DNA of 64,000 bases from a bacterium (GCA_020444265.1 JAHLLH010000006.1:124001-188000), one strand, 5' to 3'. Numbered from the stretch's first letter, positions 25,884 to 35,758 are shown. The notes: generated by a model from the letters alone, not told the origin. Numbers and translations are program-made.

Positions 25884-25911
25884 AAGGCGCAGGATTTTCC
25901 TGCGCCTTTTT
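25884..25911 (+). terminator. Terminator after the peroxiredoxin gene
   Basis: AAGGCGCAGG / CCTGCGCCTT, 10-bp stem with an ATTTT loop and a T5 tail, about 24 bases after the stop codon. Confidence 0.9.
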
Positions 25912-25975
25912 GCATGTATCCTTCTCTCTTTGTAGACTGGAACAGGCAACGTCAACTGGAATATCGGGAGACACT

Positions 25976-26191
25976 TTGGATCATCAGTATTTAAAGGACT
26001 TCATAGAAAAAGAAATCGTTCGTGTCAAACACGAGTTCAGGCAGACGCTATCTGAAGAGCAAAAGCGAGGACTTGATAATGGAGATTTGACCGTCACCTG
26101 TACGATCAAAGAAAGTGCTGAACAAGACAGACCCGACCACATCAAGTACGATGTTGATCTGGAAGTCATTCCCAACCCGAAAAAGAACTAG
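25976..26191 (+). CDS. Small hypothetical protein
   Basis: 71 residues from TTG 25976 (CGGGAG at 25965-25970); the upstream in-frame ATG at 25910 lies in the preceding terminator and is unlikely. It contains a charged helix (YLKDFIEKEIVRVKHEFRQTL) and two strands (LTVTCTIK, IKYDVDLEVIP). It has no membrane segment and no cysteine cluster, and I do not recognise it. About 100 non-coding bases follow. Confidence 0.6.
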   Translation: MDHQYLKDFIEKEIVRVKHEFRQTLSEEQKRGLDNGDLTVTCTIKESAEQDRPDHIKYDVDLEVIPNPKKN

Positions 26192-26295
26192 TCGATTGAT
26201 CCGTTAAATCTGATTCTTTGATCGGCTCTATTTCACCTTTCATTTCAGCACTGAATGACCCAATGATGCATCACGGATACAAGGATCTGCTCTGA

Positions 26296-27420
26296 CTAGC
26301 CAAGTTCCTTCCGCAGCACCGCCTCGAAGGCATCCACTCCTTTCTGGATAAGGGTGTCCGGAAAATCGAAGTTGGGCGCATGGAGGGGTGGCTGTGCCTC
26401 ACCTGAGCCAAGGCCGAAGAGGGTTAAACGACCTAGTTGTCCGAAATGACCTACATCTTCTGACCAGCGGAAGGGCTTGTCCATCCATTCAATCGTATAT
26501 CCTTCAGATTCTAGAGCTTCGCTGAGAGTCGCCGTTGAGGTCGGATGGTTTATCGTTGCTGGAAATTCCTCGACCCATTCGATATCGTGACGCAGACGAT
26601 GGGCACTCGCGACCTCACGAGCGTCCTCGGAAGCTTTGGCAACCAGGCGCTCCATATCGCTGTCGAGGGCACTTCGCAAGGTGGCCATCACTACTCCTTC
26701 ACCCGGAGTGGTACCGAAGGCGATTTCGCCTAGCTGCGCATGAATCACTGTCGCCAGCACAAAGTCTTCCGGTCCATCGGTTCGTCCGGGTAGATCAGTC
26801 AATCTTTGCATCAGCTCCGCCATCGCGAGGGCGGGGCTGATCGCCTGTTCCGGGTGAGCGGCATGAGCCGTTTTGCCGTGCAGATGAACAATTATCCCTC
26901 TGGACGCGCAGGCGAATGGTCCCTCTTTCAGAATAATGTGCCCGAGGGGAAAGCCTGGGAGATTGTGCAGCGCGTAGCTGGTGTCGGGTTGAATCTCTTT
27001 GAAAGCCGGATCATCAATCACAGCAGCCGCACCTGCACCGGTCTCTTCGGCCGGTTGGAAGAGAAGGGTCACTTTCCCACGTGCGGGACGTTTGGCAGCA
27101 ATCCGTTCCGCAAGCCCAACCAGGATGGTCATGTGGCCATCATGCCCACAAAGGTGCCCAACGCCGTCCACCTGGGAAGCATGATCCTGCTCCCCCTTGT
27201 CCTGAATCGGCAGGGCATCGAGCTCGGCGCGAAAGAGCAGGTGTGGACCTGCGTCGTTTCCCTCCCATGTCGCCACAATTCCATGGCCACCCAGACCGGT
27301 CACAAGGCTGTCGGGCTTGAGAGTTTCCAGAAGGGAACGAATACGACGGGCGGTCGCCTCCTCCCTGCCCGAAAGCTCAGGATTGCGGTGTATCTCGTGT
27401 CGAAGCTGAATCAGATCCAT
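26296..27420 (-). CDS. M20-family amidohydrolase (N-acyl amino acid / hippurate hydrolase type)
   Basis: Start at ATG 27420, giving 374 residues. M20D features are present: RAELDALPIQD, the metal ligands in HLCGHDGHMT, the catalytic EE pair in FQPAEETGAG, the ALHNLPG histidine, the lid-domain HGKTAHAAHPE, and the closing LHAPNFDFPD. These enzymes cleave N-acyl or aryl groups from amino acids using a two-metal centre in the cytoplasm. The exact substrate is unknown. It is probably transcribed after the PD40 lipoprotein gene, 100 bases upstream on the same strand. Confidence 0.87.
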   Translation of the reverse strand: MDLIQLRHEIHRNPELSGREEATARRIRSLLETLKPDSLVTGLGGHGIVATWEGNDAGPHLLFRAELDALPIQDKGEQDHASQVDGVGHLCGHDGHMTILVGLAERIAAKRPARGKVTLLFQPAEETGAGAAAVIDDPAFKEIQPDTSYALHNLPGFPLGHIILKEGPFACASRGIIVHLHGKTAHAAHPEQAISPALAMAELMQRLTDLPGRTDGPEDFVLATVIHAQLGEIAFGTTPGEGVVMATLRSALDSDMERLVAKASEDAREVASAHRLRHDIEWVEEFPATINHPTSTATLSEALESEGYTIEWMDKPFRWSEDVGHFGQLGRLTLFGLGSGEAQPPLHAPNFDFPDTLIQKGVDAFEAVLRKELG

Positions 27421-27520
27421 GGTCACTTCGCATGCTCTCGTCGTTTTGATTTTCAAGGTGATGCCTTCTTCGCCGGGAAGCAAACAACATGACGCGCCAC
27501 AAACTACTCCCCGTAGACCG

Positions 27521-28501
27521 CTACTTCCCCGGCGGGATCCAACCCGCATCCTTCATCACCTGCAGACCAGCGAGGTCAACCAGGTAAAGATCAGCCATTC
27601 CGCCCTCACCCTGACGTAATTCTGGTACGTTCCGTGTGCTGGCAAAAAAGAGGGTGCGTCCATCGGGCGCAAGCTTGGGGCATAATTCCATTGCCTCGCT
27701 GTTGACCGGTTCGCCCAGGTTTACAGGGCTGCTCCAAGCACCCTTCCGTTTAAAACAGACATAGATGTCACCTTTTCCGTGCGAGTCCTCACGGCCATGA
27801 CTGGCAAAGAACAACAGGTTGCCATCCTGGGACAAGGTTGCATCCACCTCGGTCAACGGTGTATTGACAGGTGGGTCGAGAAGTTGGGGCTCATCATAGG
27901 ACGAACCGTCCCACCTGGCACGATAAACATCATACTTACCGGTGCCAGCCGGGCGACGACTGGTGAAGTAGAGAGTGCGGTCAAGTGTCGGGAACGGGGA
28001 GACCTCCTCATGACTCGAGTTGAGGCGAGTGAGCGGAACCGGTTCACCCCACTCATCCTCGAGTCGGTCCACATACCAGAGATCGAAATCCTCCTTCTTC
28101 GAGCCAAGCGGGTCCCGTTTGGACGCGAAATAGAGACGTTCGTGACCCGGTGAAAAGGTAGGATCCGCGTTGGCGTAGTCACCATTAAACGGCAACACCT
28201 CCGGTCTGCTCCACATGCCGTCATCCCAACGGCTGACAAGCAGGGTCATCTCCGACCAGTCGCCATTTGCCCGCGTGAAATAGAATTCCCGACCATCTGC
28301 TCCAAAGGCGCTGTTCATCTCGAAGGCTTCTGTCGAGACGATACCAGGTGCGAAAAGGAGTGCTTGCCCTGTCAGGGGTCGACTGCCATAGAGTCGCCAG
28401 CCATCTCCTTCCAAGGGCTGGGAGGTGCGACACCCAGTCTGGCTCAACAGGAACAGACCCAGAAATCCAGCCAGCGTCCACACGTTTGACAATCCTCTCA
28501 T
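27521..28501 (-). CDS. PD40 (TolB-like) beta-propeller lipoprotein
   Basis: 326 residues from ATG 28501 (GGAGAGG upstream). The N-terminus MRGLSNVWTLAGFLGLFLLSQTGC is a lipoprotein signal with Cys about residue 24. The body has WD40-like PD40 blades (FYFTRANGDWSEM, DPTFSPGHERLYFASKRD, DATLSQDGNLLFFASHG, CPKLAPDGRTLFFAST), typical of TolB-related and OmpA-associated periplasmic propellers. Its role is not evident; it is probably a surface or periplasmic binding scaffold. Confidence 0.83.
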   Translation of the reverse strand: MRGLSNVWTLAGFLGLFLLSQTGCRTSQPLEGDGWRLYGSRPLTGQALLFAPGIVSTEAFEMNSAFGADGREFYFTRANGDWSEMTLLVSRWDDGMWSRPEVLPFNGDYANADPTFSPGHERLYFASKRDPLGSKKEDFDLWYVDRLEDEWGEPVPLTRLNSSHEEVSPFPTLDRTLYFTSRRPAGTGKYDVYRARWDGSSYDEPQLLDPPVNTPLTEVDATLSQDGNLLFFASHGREDSHGKGDIYVCFKRKGAWSSPVNLGEPVNSEAMELCPKLAPDGRTLFFASTRNVPELRQGEGGMADLYLVDLAGLQVMKDAGWIPPGK

Positions 28502-28660
28502 CACCTCTCCTTCATCTGTACAGGATAAGCCTGCGAAAAAATGAACGTTTTGTGTAACCAGCGAGCGCCCGCCTGCAACCTTTTTTATCTTTCGACTGTC
28601 CTATGCACATGATCCCCCGTGGAAATCCAGGAGCCGGAGAACCACAGTTGGGACTGAAAG

Positions 28661-31057
28661 ATGTTTCGAAGTTACCTGCGGACAGCGTTCCGATCCATCG
28701 GACGTGAAAAAGGCTACACCTTCCTCAACATCCTCGGCCTCTCGATTGGGCTGGCAGGCTGTGTTTTGCTGTTTTCCCATGTACGTGCTGATTTTCTCTG
28801 GGATGGTTTTCATCCCAACGGCGACCGTATGTACCGTCTCAACCAGGTACAATCCATCGGCGGCGTTGAACCACAACACGTTGCCTATTCGGCCCCCCCC
28901 ATCGCACCCGTTATCGCCGAAGAGGTTCCAGAAATCGCTGAAGCAACACGTTACATGAACACCAGTGATTTGCTGGTCACTCGCGGGAACGGCGAAAAGT
29001 TTTACGTTCGGCGAGCGGCGTACGTAGATCCGAATTTCCTGACCCTGTTCGGTTATACACTTGGTGCCGGTGAGAGGGAACATGCTCTCGACGATCCGCA
29101 CGGTTTGGTCATTAATGAGGAGCTCGCGAAACGTTACTTCGGCAGCGAAAATCCGGTCGGGCAGGTGCTGCGCGTGTATGGGACACGTGATGTAACGGTG
29201 ACCGGAGTGCTGGACGAATTCCCCGCCGGATCTCACCTCAACTTCGAGATGCTGCTTCCCTTTGACGCTTCGTACGAAGATCTTGGATTCATGGAGACAG
29301 CCCGTGATTCATGGGGCTACAACACACTTGCTACCTATCTCTTGCTGGAGCCAACGACTACCGCTGTGGAGGTAAATGCCAAGTTGCCTGAGTTTTTTGG
29401 CATGCACCGCGATGTAAGCCGTGTCGAATATTACCTGCAACCATTGGCGGATTTGCACCTTCGATCCAATTTTGTCAAATACGAGATCAATTACGGGCAG
29501 CAGTCGATCAAAGGCGTTTATACCCTGATGACCATCGGCATTTTTCTGCTCCTGCTCGCAGTCATCAACTATACCAACCTCGCCTCGGCACGAGCGGTTC
29601 GACGTGCCCGAGAGGTTGGGATGCGAAAAGTGGTTGGTGCTCGTGTCAGCCAGCTTGTCGCCCAGTTCATGATCGAATCGACCCTGGTGACCCTGCTCTC
29701 GACTCTTGTCGCTCTCGGGATTGTCCTGTTGAGCAAAGGCTGGTTTGAAGAGATTGCCGGACGATCCATCTCTTTCGATCCTCTCTCCGGCGGATTCGAA
29801 ACTTGGCTGGTTGCGGGGCTCTTCTTCCTGGTCTCCATGCTGACTGGCCTCTATCCGGCCCTGGTGCTGGCCTCGTATCGTCCAGCAGTCGTTTTGAAAG
29901 GACGTGTTGACAGCCAGGTACGCGGGAGCTGGTTACGTCGCGGTCTTGTCATCCTTCAGTTCGCATCATCCATTGTTCTCATCATTGCAACCACCCTGGT
30001 CTACCGGCAGATCGAGTATTCCCGGAAAACGGACCTGGGCTTTGACCGGAAACATGTGGTTTACATCCCCTTGCGCGAGGATGCAATACGAGAGAAGGCG
30101 CTCGCCATCCGGGATCGTGTCGCCCAAATCCCCGGAGTTGAAGCGGCGAGTATCTCGACCAGACCACCTGTCTTCGGTGGCGGACAGACCAGTGTCACCC
30201 CGGAGGGAATGGACGAACCCTACATGGTCAGCTATTACTTTGCTGATGCCTACCAGCGGGATGTGCTGCAATTCAAGATGCTCGAAGGACGATACTTCGC
30301 ACCAGATCGACCCCTGGACAAGGTCTCTGCCGACACCACAACAGGCGCACTTGTCCTGAACCAGACCGCAGTCCAGAAGCTGGGCTGGACTGATCCACTT
30401 GGCAAAACAATTGAAGTGTGGGGAGGCCGTAAGCTTCCTGTGATAGGTGTTGTCGAAGATTTTCACTATCAATCGTTCCGCCAGGAAATCGAACCGATGA
30501 TGTTTGTCTGCGACGAGGATGCGCGGTACTTGTCCTTCCGCTACGAGGGTCAGGATCCAGCACCGGTCTTGGACCGTGTCGAAGCGATCTGGGCCCAGAT
30601 GACAGGGGATGCACCTTTCAGCTCGACCTTCCTGGACGAGCGGTTCGACCAGCTATACAGTTCCGATTCACGGTTTGGTGTAGTCCTGCGTCTCTTCTCC
30701 TTCCTCACCATTTTCATCGCATCTCTCGGCCTGCTGGGTTTAGCTGCCCATGCGACCCATCGACGGATACGTGAAATCGGGGTTCGCAAAGTGCTGGGCG
30801 CGTCAGTCGGACAGATTCTTGTTTTAATGGGACGTGAATTCGCGTTCCTTGTAGCGGTATCATCGCTCATCGCCTGGCCTACCGCATGGTTCCTGATGCG
30901 CGGCTGGGTCGAACAGTTCACCTATCGACCAGCTTATGGCTGGTGGCTTTACCCTGTCGCTGGCGGGGGAGCGTTGTTGATTGCATTGCTGACTGTATCC
31001 TTTCTCGCATGGCGAGCTGCCAATTCCAACCCGGCAAACGTGCTGCGGCAGGAATAG
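28661..31057 (+). CDS. MacB/FtsX-type ABC transporter permease (second paralogue)
   Basis: 798 residues, ATG 28661 (MFRSYLRTAFRSIGREKGYT). It has the same layout as the gene at 7463: membrane helix ~20-40, periplasmic MacB_PCD, FtsX block with REVGMRKVVGARVSQ, second periplasmic domain, second FtsX block with REIGVRKVLGASVGQ and the terminal WRAANSNPANVLRQE. It lacks an ATPase partner nearby. The next paralogue starts 59 bases downstream, so the two are probably co-transcribed and might form a heterodimer. Confidence 0.87.
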   Translation: MFRSYLRTAFRSIGREKGYTFLNILGLSIGLAGCVLLFSHVRADFLWDGFHPNGDRMYRLNQVQSIGGVEPQHVAYSAPPIAPVIAEEVPEIAEATRYMNTSDLLVTRGNGEKFYVRRAAYVDPNFLTLFGYTLGAGEREHALDDPHGLVINEELAKRYFGSENPVGQVLRVYGTRDVTVTGVLDEFPAGSHLNFEMLLPFDASYEDLGFMETARDSWGYNTLATYLLLEPTTTAVEVNAKLPEFFGMHRDVSRVEYYLQPLADLHLRSNFVKYEINYGQQSIKGVYTLMTIGIFLLLLAVINYTNLASARAVRRAREVGMRKVVGARVSQLVAQFMIESTLVTLLSTLVALGIVLLSKGWFEEIAGRSISFDPLSGGFETWLVAGLFFLVSMLTGLYPALVLASYRPAVVLKGRVDSQVRGSWLRRGLVILQFASSIVLIIATTLVYRQIEYSRKTDLGFDRKHVVYIPLREDAIREKALAIRDRVAQIPGVEAASISTRPPVFGGGQTSVTPEGMDEPYMVSYYFADAYQRDVLQFKMLEGRYFAPDRPLDKVSADTTTGALVLNQTAVQKLGWTDPLGKTIEVWGGRKLPVIGVVEDFHYQSFRQEIEPMMFVCDEDARYLSFRYEGQDPAPVLDRVEAIWAQMTGDAPFSSTFLDERFDQLYSSDSRFGVVLRLFSFLTIFIASLGLLGLAAHATHRRIREIGVRKVLGASVGQILVLMGREFAFLVAVSSLIAWPTAWFLMRGWVEQFTYRPAYGWWLYPVAGGGALLIALLTVSFLAWRAANSNPANVLRQE

Positions 31058-31116
31058 AGGAGTGGTTTATCCAATTTAACAATTGAACATCTATCTATGG
31101 GGGGCATGGAGGATGC

Positions 31117-33507
31117 ATGCTACAGAACTACCTGACGATTGCCCTACGTAACCTCTTGCGCCAAAAGGGTATTACCCTGCTAAATATCATCGGATTGGCA
31201 GTCGGTATGGCTGCCTGCCTCTTCATCACCGCCTATGTGCGCGAGGAGTTGACCTGGGATCAGTTCAACGAAAAGGGGGATCGACTGGGTCGTGTGATTA
31301 TGACCATGACCTACCCGGGGAAATCTCCTCAGCTGACGCCCTATACCATGCCAGCGGTCGGTCCTGCGATGAAAGAGGGGTTACCCGAAATAGTCCGGGC
31401 GGCACGAACCAGCATTGGCTTCCCCTACAAAGTGTTTCGCGAGAGTGATTTTCTCGGCTTTGAAATGGCGGGGTATGTCGACCCAGACTTCCTCGAGATG
31501 TATACCTTCCCCATTCTGGAGGGCAGCCAGACCCCGCTGGACCGTCCAGACGCCATTGTCCTGACCAAATCGACCGCGAACACATTGTTTGGGGATGAAC
31601 CGGCGGTCGGACAGACGATTGATGTTGGACGGGACCGTGCGAATGCCAATCCGAAAGTGGTGACCGCGATTGTCGAAGACCCACCTACCACCTCTACCCA
31701 CCAGTTCACTGCCCTGGTACCTTTCACCAACTACACCGAGGACTTCGGTTGGGGCAATCTTGAAAGCTGGGACTGGTTTAACTTCCCTACGTATGTAGAG
31801 CTGGCTGAGGGGGTTTCATTCGCCGAAGCGGAGGCGAAGTTTCCCGAGTTTTTCGCCCAGCACAAAGACCCGGAGACCACCACCTTTTCATTGCAGCCCT
31901 ACCTCTCGATCCACCTCTACGATGCACTCTACAGCAGCTTTGCCAGCGGTGGAGACATCCGAGTGGTCTATGCCCTGATCGCGTTGGCCTTGCTGATCCT
32001 GATCGTTGCATGTGTCAATTTCATCAACATGGCAACCGCCCAGTCAGCACGCCGGGCTCGTGAAGTGGGGATGCGGAAAGTGATCGGAGCGCGTAAATCG
32101 GACCTTGTCATCCAATATATCGGCGAAGCTTTCCTAGTCGCGCTTATTTCTGCGCTATTGGCAATTTTACTAGTTGAACTGCTAAAGCCGACCTTCATGG
32201 AGTTGGCAGGTCGAACGGTTCAAATTGATCTCTTCGGCGGTGGGTTCATCACCCTTGCCCTGCTTCTCTTGATCGGTCTGGTCGGACTGCTTTCCGGCTT
32301 CTACCCGGCACTGGTGATGTCAGGTTTCCAACCAGCTGCCGTCCTCAAGGGCAGCTTCCGGAGAGGTCGTAAGGGGAATGCGCTCAGACGTGTCCTTGTG
32401 GTCTTCCAGTTCACCGTCTCCATCGCCTTGATTGTCGGCGCCCTGCTGATCCACCGTCAGATGGAGTACGTCCGCAGCAAGGACCTCGGGTTTAAAAAAG
32501 AGGGAGTTGCAATAATCTATCCGGACACCCCCATCGACTTGAACGAAGCCGACTTGGCCACTCGGCTGGAAAGTGTTCCGGGCGTGACCGCTGCCTCGAT
32601 CACCTCGGGGGCTCCGGGCGATCTCCGTGGCCAGATGGGCCTGCGTCTCGATGGAACGGAAGAAACTCGTCTCGAAAATTTCTGGTGGGCCGATCCGGGA
32701 GCCTATGAAACCTTCGGCCTCGAACTTGTCGAGGGACGGTTCCTCTCGCTTGACTACCCCAGTGATGTGCTCAACCTTGAGGATTCCACTGTCGCAGCCG
32801 TCCTGAATGAGTCCGCGGTCAGGAAATTCGGGCTGGAGGAACCGGTCGGTTCGACCTTCCGCTACAGCGGCGGGATTGTCGCCACAGTGGTTGGTGTAGT
32901 CAAGGATTTCCACCTCCATTCGCTGCATCGTCCCATCACCCCGTTGGTCATTATCAATGATACACGTAACGCCTGGTTGCCCGCAGTCCGTTTCCGGACG
33001 GGTGACCTGCGTGGCTTCATGCACAATCTGGAAGGAGAATGGAGCCAGCTCGCGCCGGAATCAGTTTTCGAAGCGCACTTCCTCGATGATCTGCTGACCC
33101 GTCAGTATGAAGAGGAGATGCGTCAGAGCACATTGGTGTCTGTCATGTCAACGCTGGCAGTGTTAATCGCCATGATCGGACTTGTAGGGCTGACCTTCCA
33201 CGCGACGGAACAACGCACCCGAGAAATCGGCGTACGCAAGGTGCTCGGTGCGAGCGTGAGTCAGATCCTCACTCTGCTGAACCGAGAGTTTGTCCTGCTT
33301 GTGCTGGTCGCAAATCTCTTCGCATGGCCGTTGGCCTGGTGGGTGATCAATCGCTGGCTGGACAACTTCAGCTACCGTGCACCCATCGCATGGTGGAGCT
33401 TCCCGCTGGCGGGGGTCGCCGCGGTGCTGTTTGCCAGCCTGATCATCAGCATGCAGACCTTCCGCGCCGCAAACAGAAATCCTGCGGAGGTGCTGCGGGA
33501 CGAGTAG
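31117..33507 (+). CDS. MacB/FtsX-type ABC transporter permease (third paralogue)
   Basis: 796 residues, ATG 31117 with GGAGG at 31108-31112. The duplicated FtsX coupling motif is REVGMRKVIGARKSD and REIGVRKVLGASVSQ, ending FRAANRNPAEVLRDE. It is closely similar to its upstream neighbour. FCB-group genomes often carry many such solitary permeases that presumably share one ATPase (for example the LolD-like protein at 18155); this sharing is inference. Confidence 0.87.
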   Translation: MLQNYLTIALRNLLRQKGITLLNIIGLAVGMAACLFITAYVREELTWDQFNEKGDRLGRVIMTMTYPGKSPQLTPYTMPAVGPAMKEGLPEIVRAARTSIGFPYKVFRESDFLGFEMAGYVDPDFLEMYTFPILEGSQTPLDRPDAIVLTKSTANTLFGDEPAVGQTIDVGRDRANANPKVVTAIVEDPPTTSTHQFTALVPFTNYTEDFGWGNLESWDWFNFPTYVELAEGVSFAEAEAKFPEFFAQHKDPETTTFSLQPYLSIHLYDALYSSFASGGDIRVVYALIALALLILIVACVNFINMATAQSARRAREVGMRKVIGARKSDLVIQYIGEAFLVALISALLAILLVELLKPTFMELAGRTVQIDLFGGGFITLALLLLIGLVGLLSGFYPALVMSGFQPAAVLKGSFRRGRKGNALRRVLVVFQFTVSIALIVGALLIHRQMEYVRSKDLGFKKEGVAIIYPDTPIDLNEADLATRLESVPGVTAASITSGAPGDLRGQMGLRLDGTEETRLENFWWADPGAYETFGLELVEGRFLSLDYPSDVLNLEDSTVAAVLNESAVRKFGLEEPVGSTFRYSGGIVATVVGVVKDFHLHSLHRPITPLVIINDTRNAWLPAVRFRTGDLRGFMHNLEGEWSQLAPESVFEAHFLDDLLTRQYEEEMRQSTLVSVMSTLAVLIAMIGLVGLTFHATEQRTREIGVRKVLGASVSQILTLLNREFVLLVLVANLFAWPLAWWVINRWLDNFSYRAPIAWWSFPLAGVAAVLFASLIISMQTFRAANRNPAEVLRDE

Positions 33508-33532
33508 GGTGACTAGCTGAAGGAATGGAAGT

Positions 33533-33685
33533 GGGTGCCCCGGCTTGTCTTGCAAGCCGGGTCTCTTTAACCAAACAAATAGGTTCTACCATTTGGTCGG
33601 CCCCGGCCCTGGGATCACTGAAACAAGGTGATACCTGACGATCTCCTTTACGGAAACCCGGCGTGCAAGCCAAGCCGGGGCACCC
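33533..33685. repeat. 153-bp palindromic element with 15-bp terminal inverted repeats
   Basis: GGGTGCCCCGGCTTG (33533-33547) is the exact reverse complement of 33671-33685. Inside the left end, CCCGGCTTG and CAAGCCGGG form a second stem around TCTTG. A diverged copy lies at 46831 onward. It fills most of the 313-base gap between the third permease and aspA; no gene is seen in the rest. Confidence 0.75.
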
Positions 33686-33820
33686 TCCTGGAAGCTGCAT
33701 CGAACACCACCACCTCCCCGCTCCGCTTGCTCAGGACTACCCCACTCGCTACGTTTCCCACGATGACACTAAACCGGGGAGCGCCCGCGATCGTTCCCCT
33801 TTCCAGCTTTGGAGAAGGGC

Positions 33821-35692
33821 ATGACCATTGATACGAAAAAAGAGTTCCTTTCCTCTATTGAACTCTTTGCCGACTTGAACAGGGACGAGCTGGAAGATTT
33901 GCTCGCCCACATGAATGAACGATCCTTCACTCCTGAAGAGCTCTTGTTCGAGGAGAACACCCCGCGCCTCAACCTTTTCCTCATCCATCAGGGCAGTGTC
34001 GAATTGTTCAAGCAAACAACAACACGTGACGAAACTCGTCTCGCTTTGTTCGGCTCAGGGGACTTCCTCGGAGAAGGCGCGTTGATGGATGATTACCCCC
34101 ATTCGACGGGGGCTCGTGCGCTGGAACCGACTACTGCCCTCACCATCAGCCGTGCTGAATTTCAGGAGATGTTTGAACGGTTCCCCGGGATCGGTGCAAA
34201 GCTGCTGTCACGTATTGCGCGGGTGATCTCGAGACGGATGCGTCAAACGAGCACTCGTGTGGTCAACGCTGGCGCACAGTACATCTCGGGCAGGACCCGG
34301 GCCGAGCATGACCTGTTGGGTGACCGTGATGTCCCCTACGAATTCTACTATGGTGTCCAGACCCTGCGCGGCCTTGAAAACTTCAACATCAGTGGCATTC
34401 CGCTCTCTCATTACCCGGATATGATTGTCGCGCTGGCGCGTGTCAAGATGGGCGCTGCGCTGGCGAACCACGAGCTCGGGCTGCTGAGTGACGAAGTCAA
34501 AGATGCGATTGTCGAAGCGTGCCAGGAAATCATCGACGGCAGGCTGCATACCCATTTTGTCGTGGATATGATCCAGGGCGGAGCAGGTACTTCAACCAAC
34601 ATGAATGCCAATGAGGTCATCGCCAACCGTGCCCTCGAATTGATGGGCCATAAGAAGGGCGAGTACAAGCATTGCCACCCGAACAACCATGTCAACTTGT
34701 CGCAATCGACCAACGATGCTTACCCGACCGCGATGAAACTTGCACTGCTGGAGGCAAACGAGAAGCTGGTCGACGTATTGGAGAGCCTGATCGACTCCTT
34801 CCAGCGAAAAGGACGTCAGTTCGGGCAGGTCATCAAGATGGGTCGTACCCAGCTTCAGGATGCTGTCCCGATGACCCTCGGGCAGGAATTCGAAGCCTAC
34901 GCTGCCACCCTGGGCGAGGAGATTCAACGGCTGCGTCAGAACGCAGATCTCTTCCTCGAGATCAACATGGGCGCGACAGCAATTGGCACCGGGATCAATT
35001 CCGACCCCGATTATGCGCCATCCGTTACCAACCACCTGGCAACCATCTCAGGCTATGACCTGAAACTCGCGCCCAACCTGGTAGAAGCGACCCAGGACAC
35101 CGGCAGCTTTGTGATGTATTCGAGTGCGCTGAAAAGGCTTTCGGTGAAATTGTCGAAGATTTCCAACGATCTCCGTCTCCTCTCCAGCGGCCCGCGTGCC
35201 GGGTTCAACGAGATCAACCTGCCGCCGATGCAACCGGGTTCGTCCATCATGCCCGGAAAGGTCAACCCGGTCATTCCTGAAGTGGTCAACCAGATCTGCT
35301 TCAAGGTGATCGGCAACGACCTCACCGTCACCCTCGCCGCCGAAGCAGGTCAGCTCGAGCTGAATGTGATGGAACCGGTGATCGTGCAGAGTCTTTTCGA
35401 GTCGATTGAGATGCTGAAGAACGGCATGGCGACCTTACGCCTCCGCTGCATTGACGGCATCACGGCAAACGAGGAGCGTTGCCGTGAGCTGACCCTCAAC
35501 AGCATCGGCCTGGTTACCGCACTGAACCCGACTCTGGGCTATGAGGTCTCCACCCAGCTCGCAAAGGAGGCACTGCAAACCAATCGCGGTGTCTATGATC
35601 TCGTGCTGGAGAAAGGCTTGATGAGCCAGGAAGAGTTGGATGACATCCTCAAGCCTGAAAACATGATCAAGCCGAGGAAGATGAAGAAATAA
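33821..35692 (+). CDS. aspA: Aspartate ammonia-lyase with an N-terminal cyclic-nucleotide-binding-type domain
   Basis: ATG 33821 with GGAGAAGG at 33811-33818 gives 623 residues, about 150 more than ordinary AspA. Residues ~10-140 are a cNMP-binding (CRP-type) beta-roll with the cassette GDFLGEGALMDDYPHSTGARA (~80-100): the Glu is kept (E85) but the Arg that grips the cyclic phosphate in CRP is His here. Residues ~160-615 are a full fumarase/aspartase-superfamily enzyme starting EHDLLGDRDVPYEFYYG, with the signature GSSIMPGKVNP at 473-483 carrying the catalytic serine. It should deaminate aspartate to fumarate and ammonia. The fused domain may gate activity by a ligand; what it binds is unknown. 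A strong hairpin follows. Confidence 0.9.
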   Translation: MTIDTKKEFLSSIELFADLNRDELEDLLAHMNERSFTPEELLFEENTPRLNLFLIHQGSVELFKQTTTRDETRLALFGSGDFLGEGALMDDYPHSTGARALEPTTALTISRAEFQEMFERFPGIGAKLLSRIARVISRRMRQTSTRVVNAGAQYISGRTRAEHDLLGDRDVPYEFYYGVQTLRGLENFNISGIPLSHYPDMIVALARVKMGAALANHELGLLSDEVKDAIVEACQEIIDGRLHTHFVVDMIQGGAGTSTNMNANEVIANRALELMGHKKGEYKHCHPNNHVNLSQSTNDAYPTAMKLALLEANEKLVDVLESLIDSFQRKGRQFGQVIKMGRTQLQDAVPMTLGQEFEAYAATLGEEIQRLRQNADLFLEINMGATAIGTGINSDPDYAPSVTNHLATISGYDLKLAPNLVEATQDTGSFVMYSSALKRLSVKLSKISNDLRLLSSGPRAGFNEINLPPMQPGSSIMPGKVNPVIPEVVNQICFKVIGNDLTVTLAAEAGQLELNVMEPVIVQSLFESIEMLKNGMATLRLRCIDGITANEERCRELTLNSIGLVTALNPTLGYEVSTQLAKEALQTNRGVYDLVLEKGLMSQEELDDILKPENMIKPRKMKK

Positions 35693-35720
35693 GGCACAAA
35701 AGACGTGGTGTTATTTATCC

Positions 35721-35750
35721 TGGCCCGACACTTCAGTGTCGGGCCAATTT
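35721..35750 (+). terminator. Perfect 12-bp hairpin terminator after aspA
   Basis: TGGCCCGACACT (35721-35732), TC, AGTGTCGGGCCA (35735-35746), then ATTTT. It lies between aspA and the convergent secreted-protein gene and could serve both. The same GGC(C/T)(C/T)GACAC core recurs at 50560. Confidence 0.75.
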
Positions 35751-35758
35751 TGCGAGTC

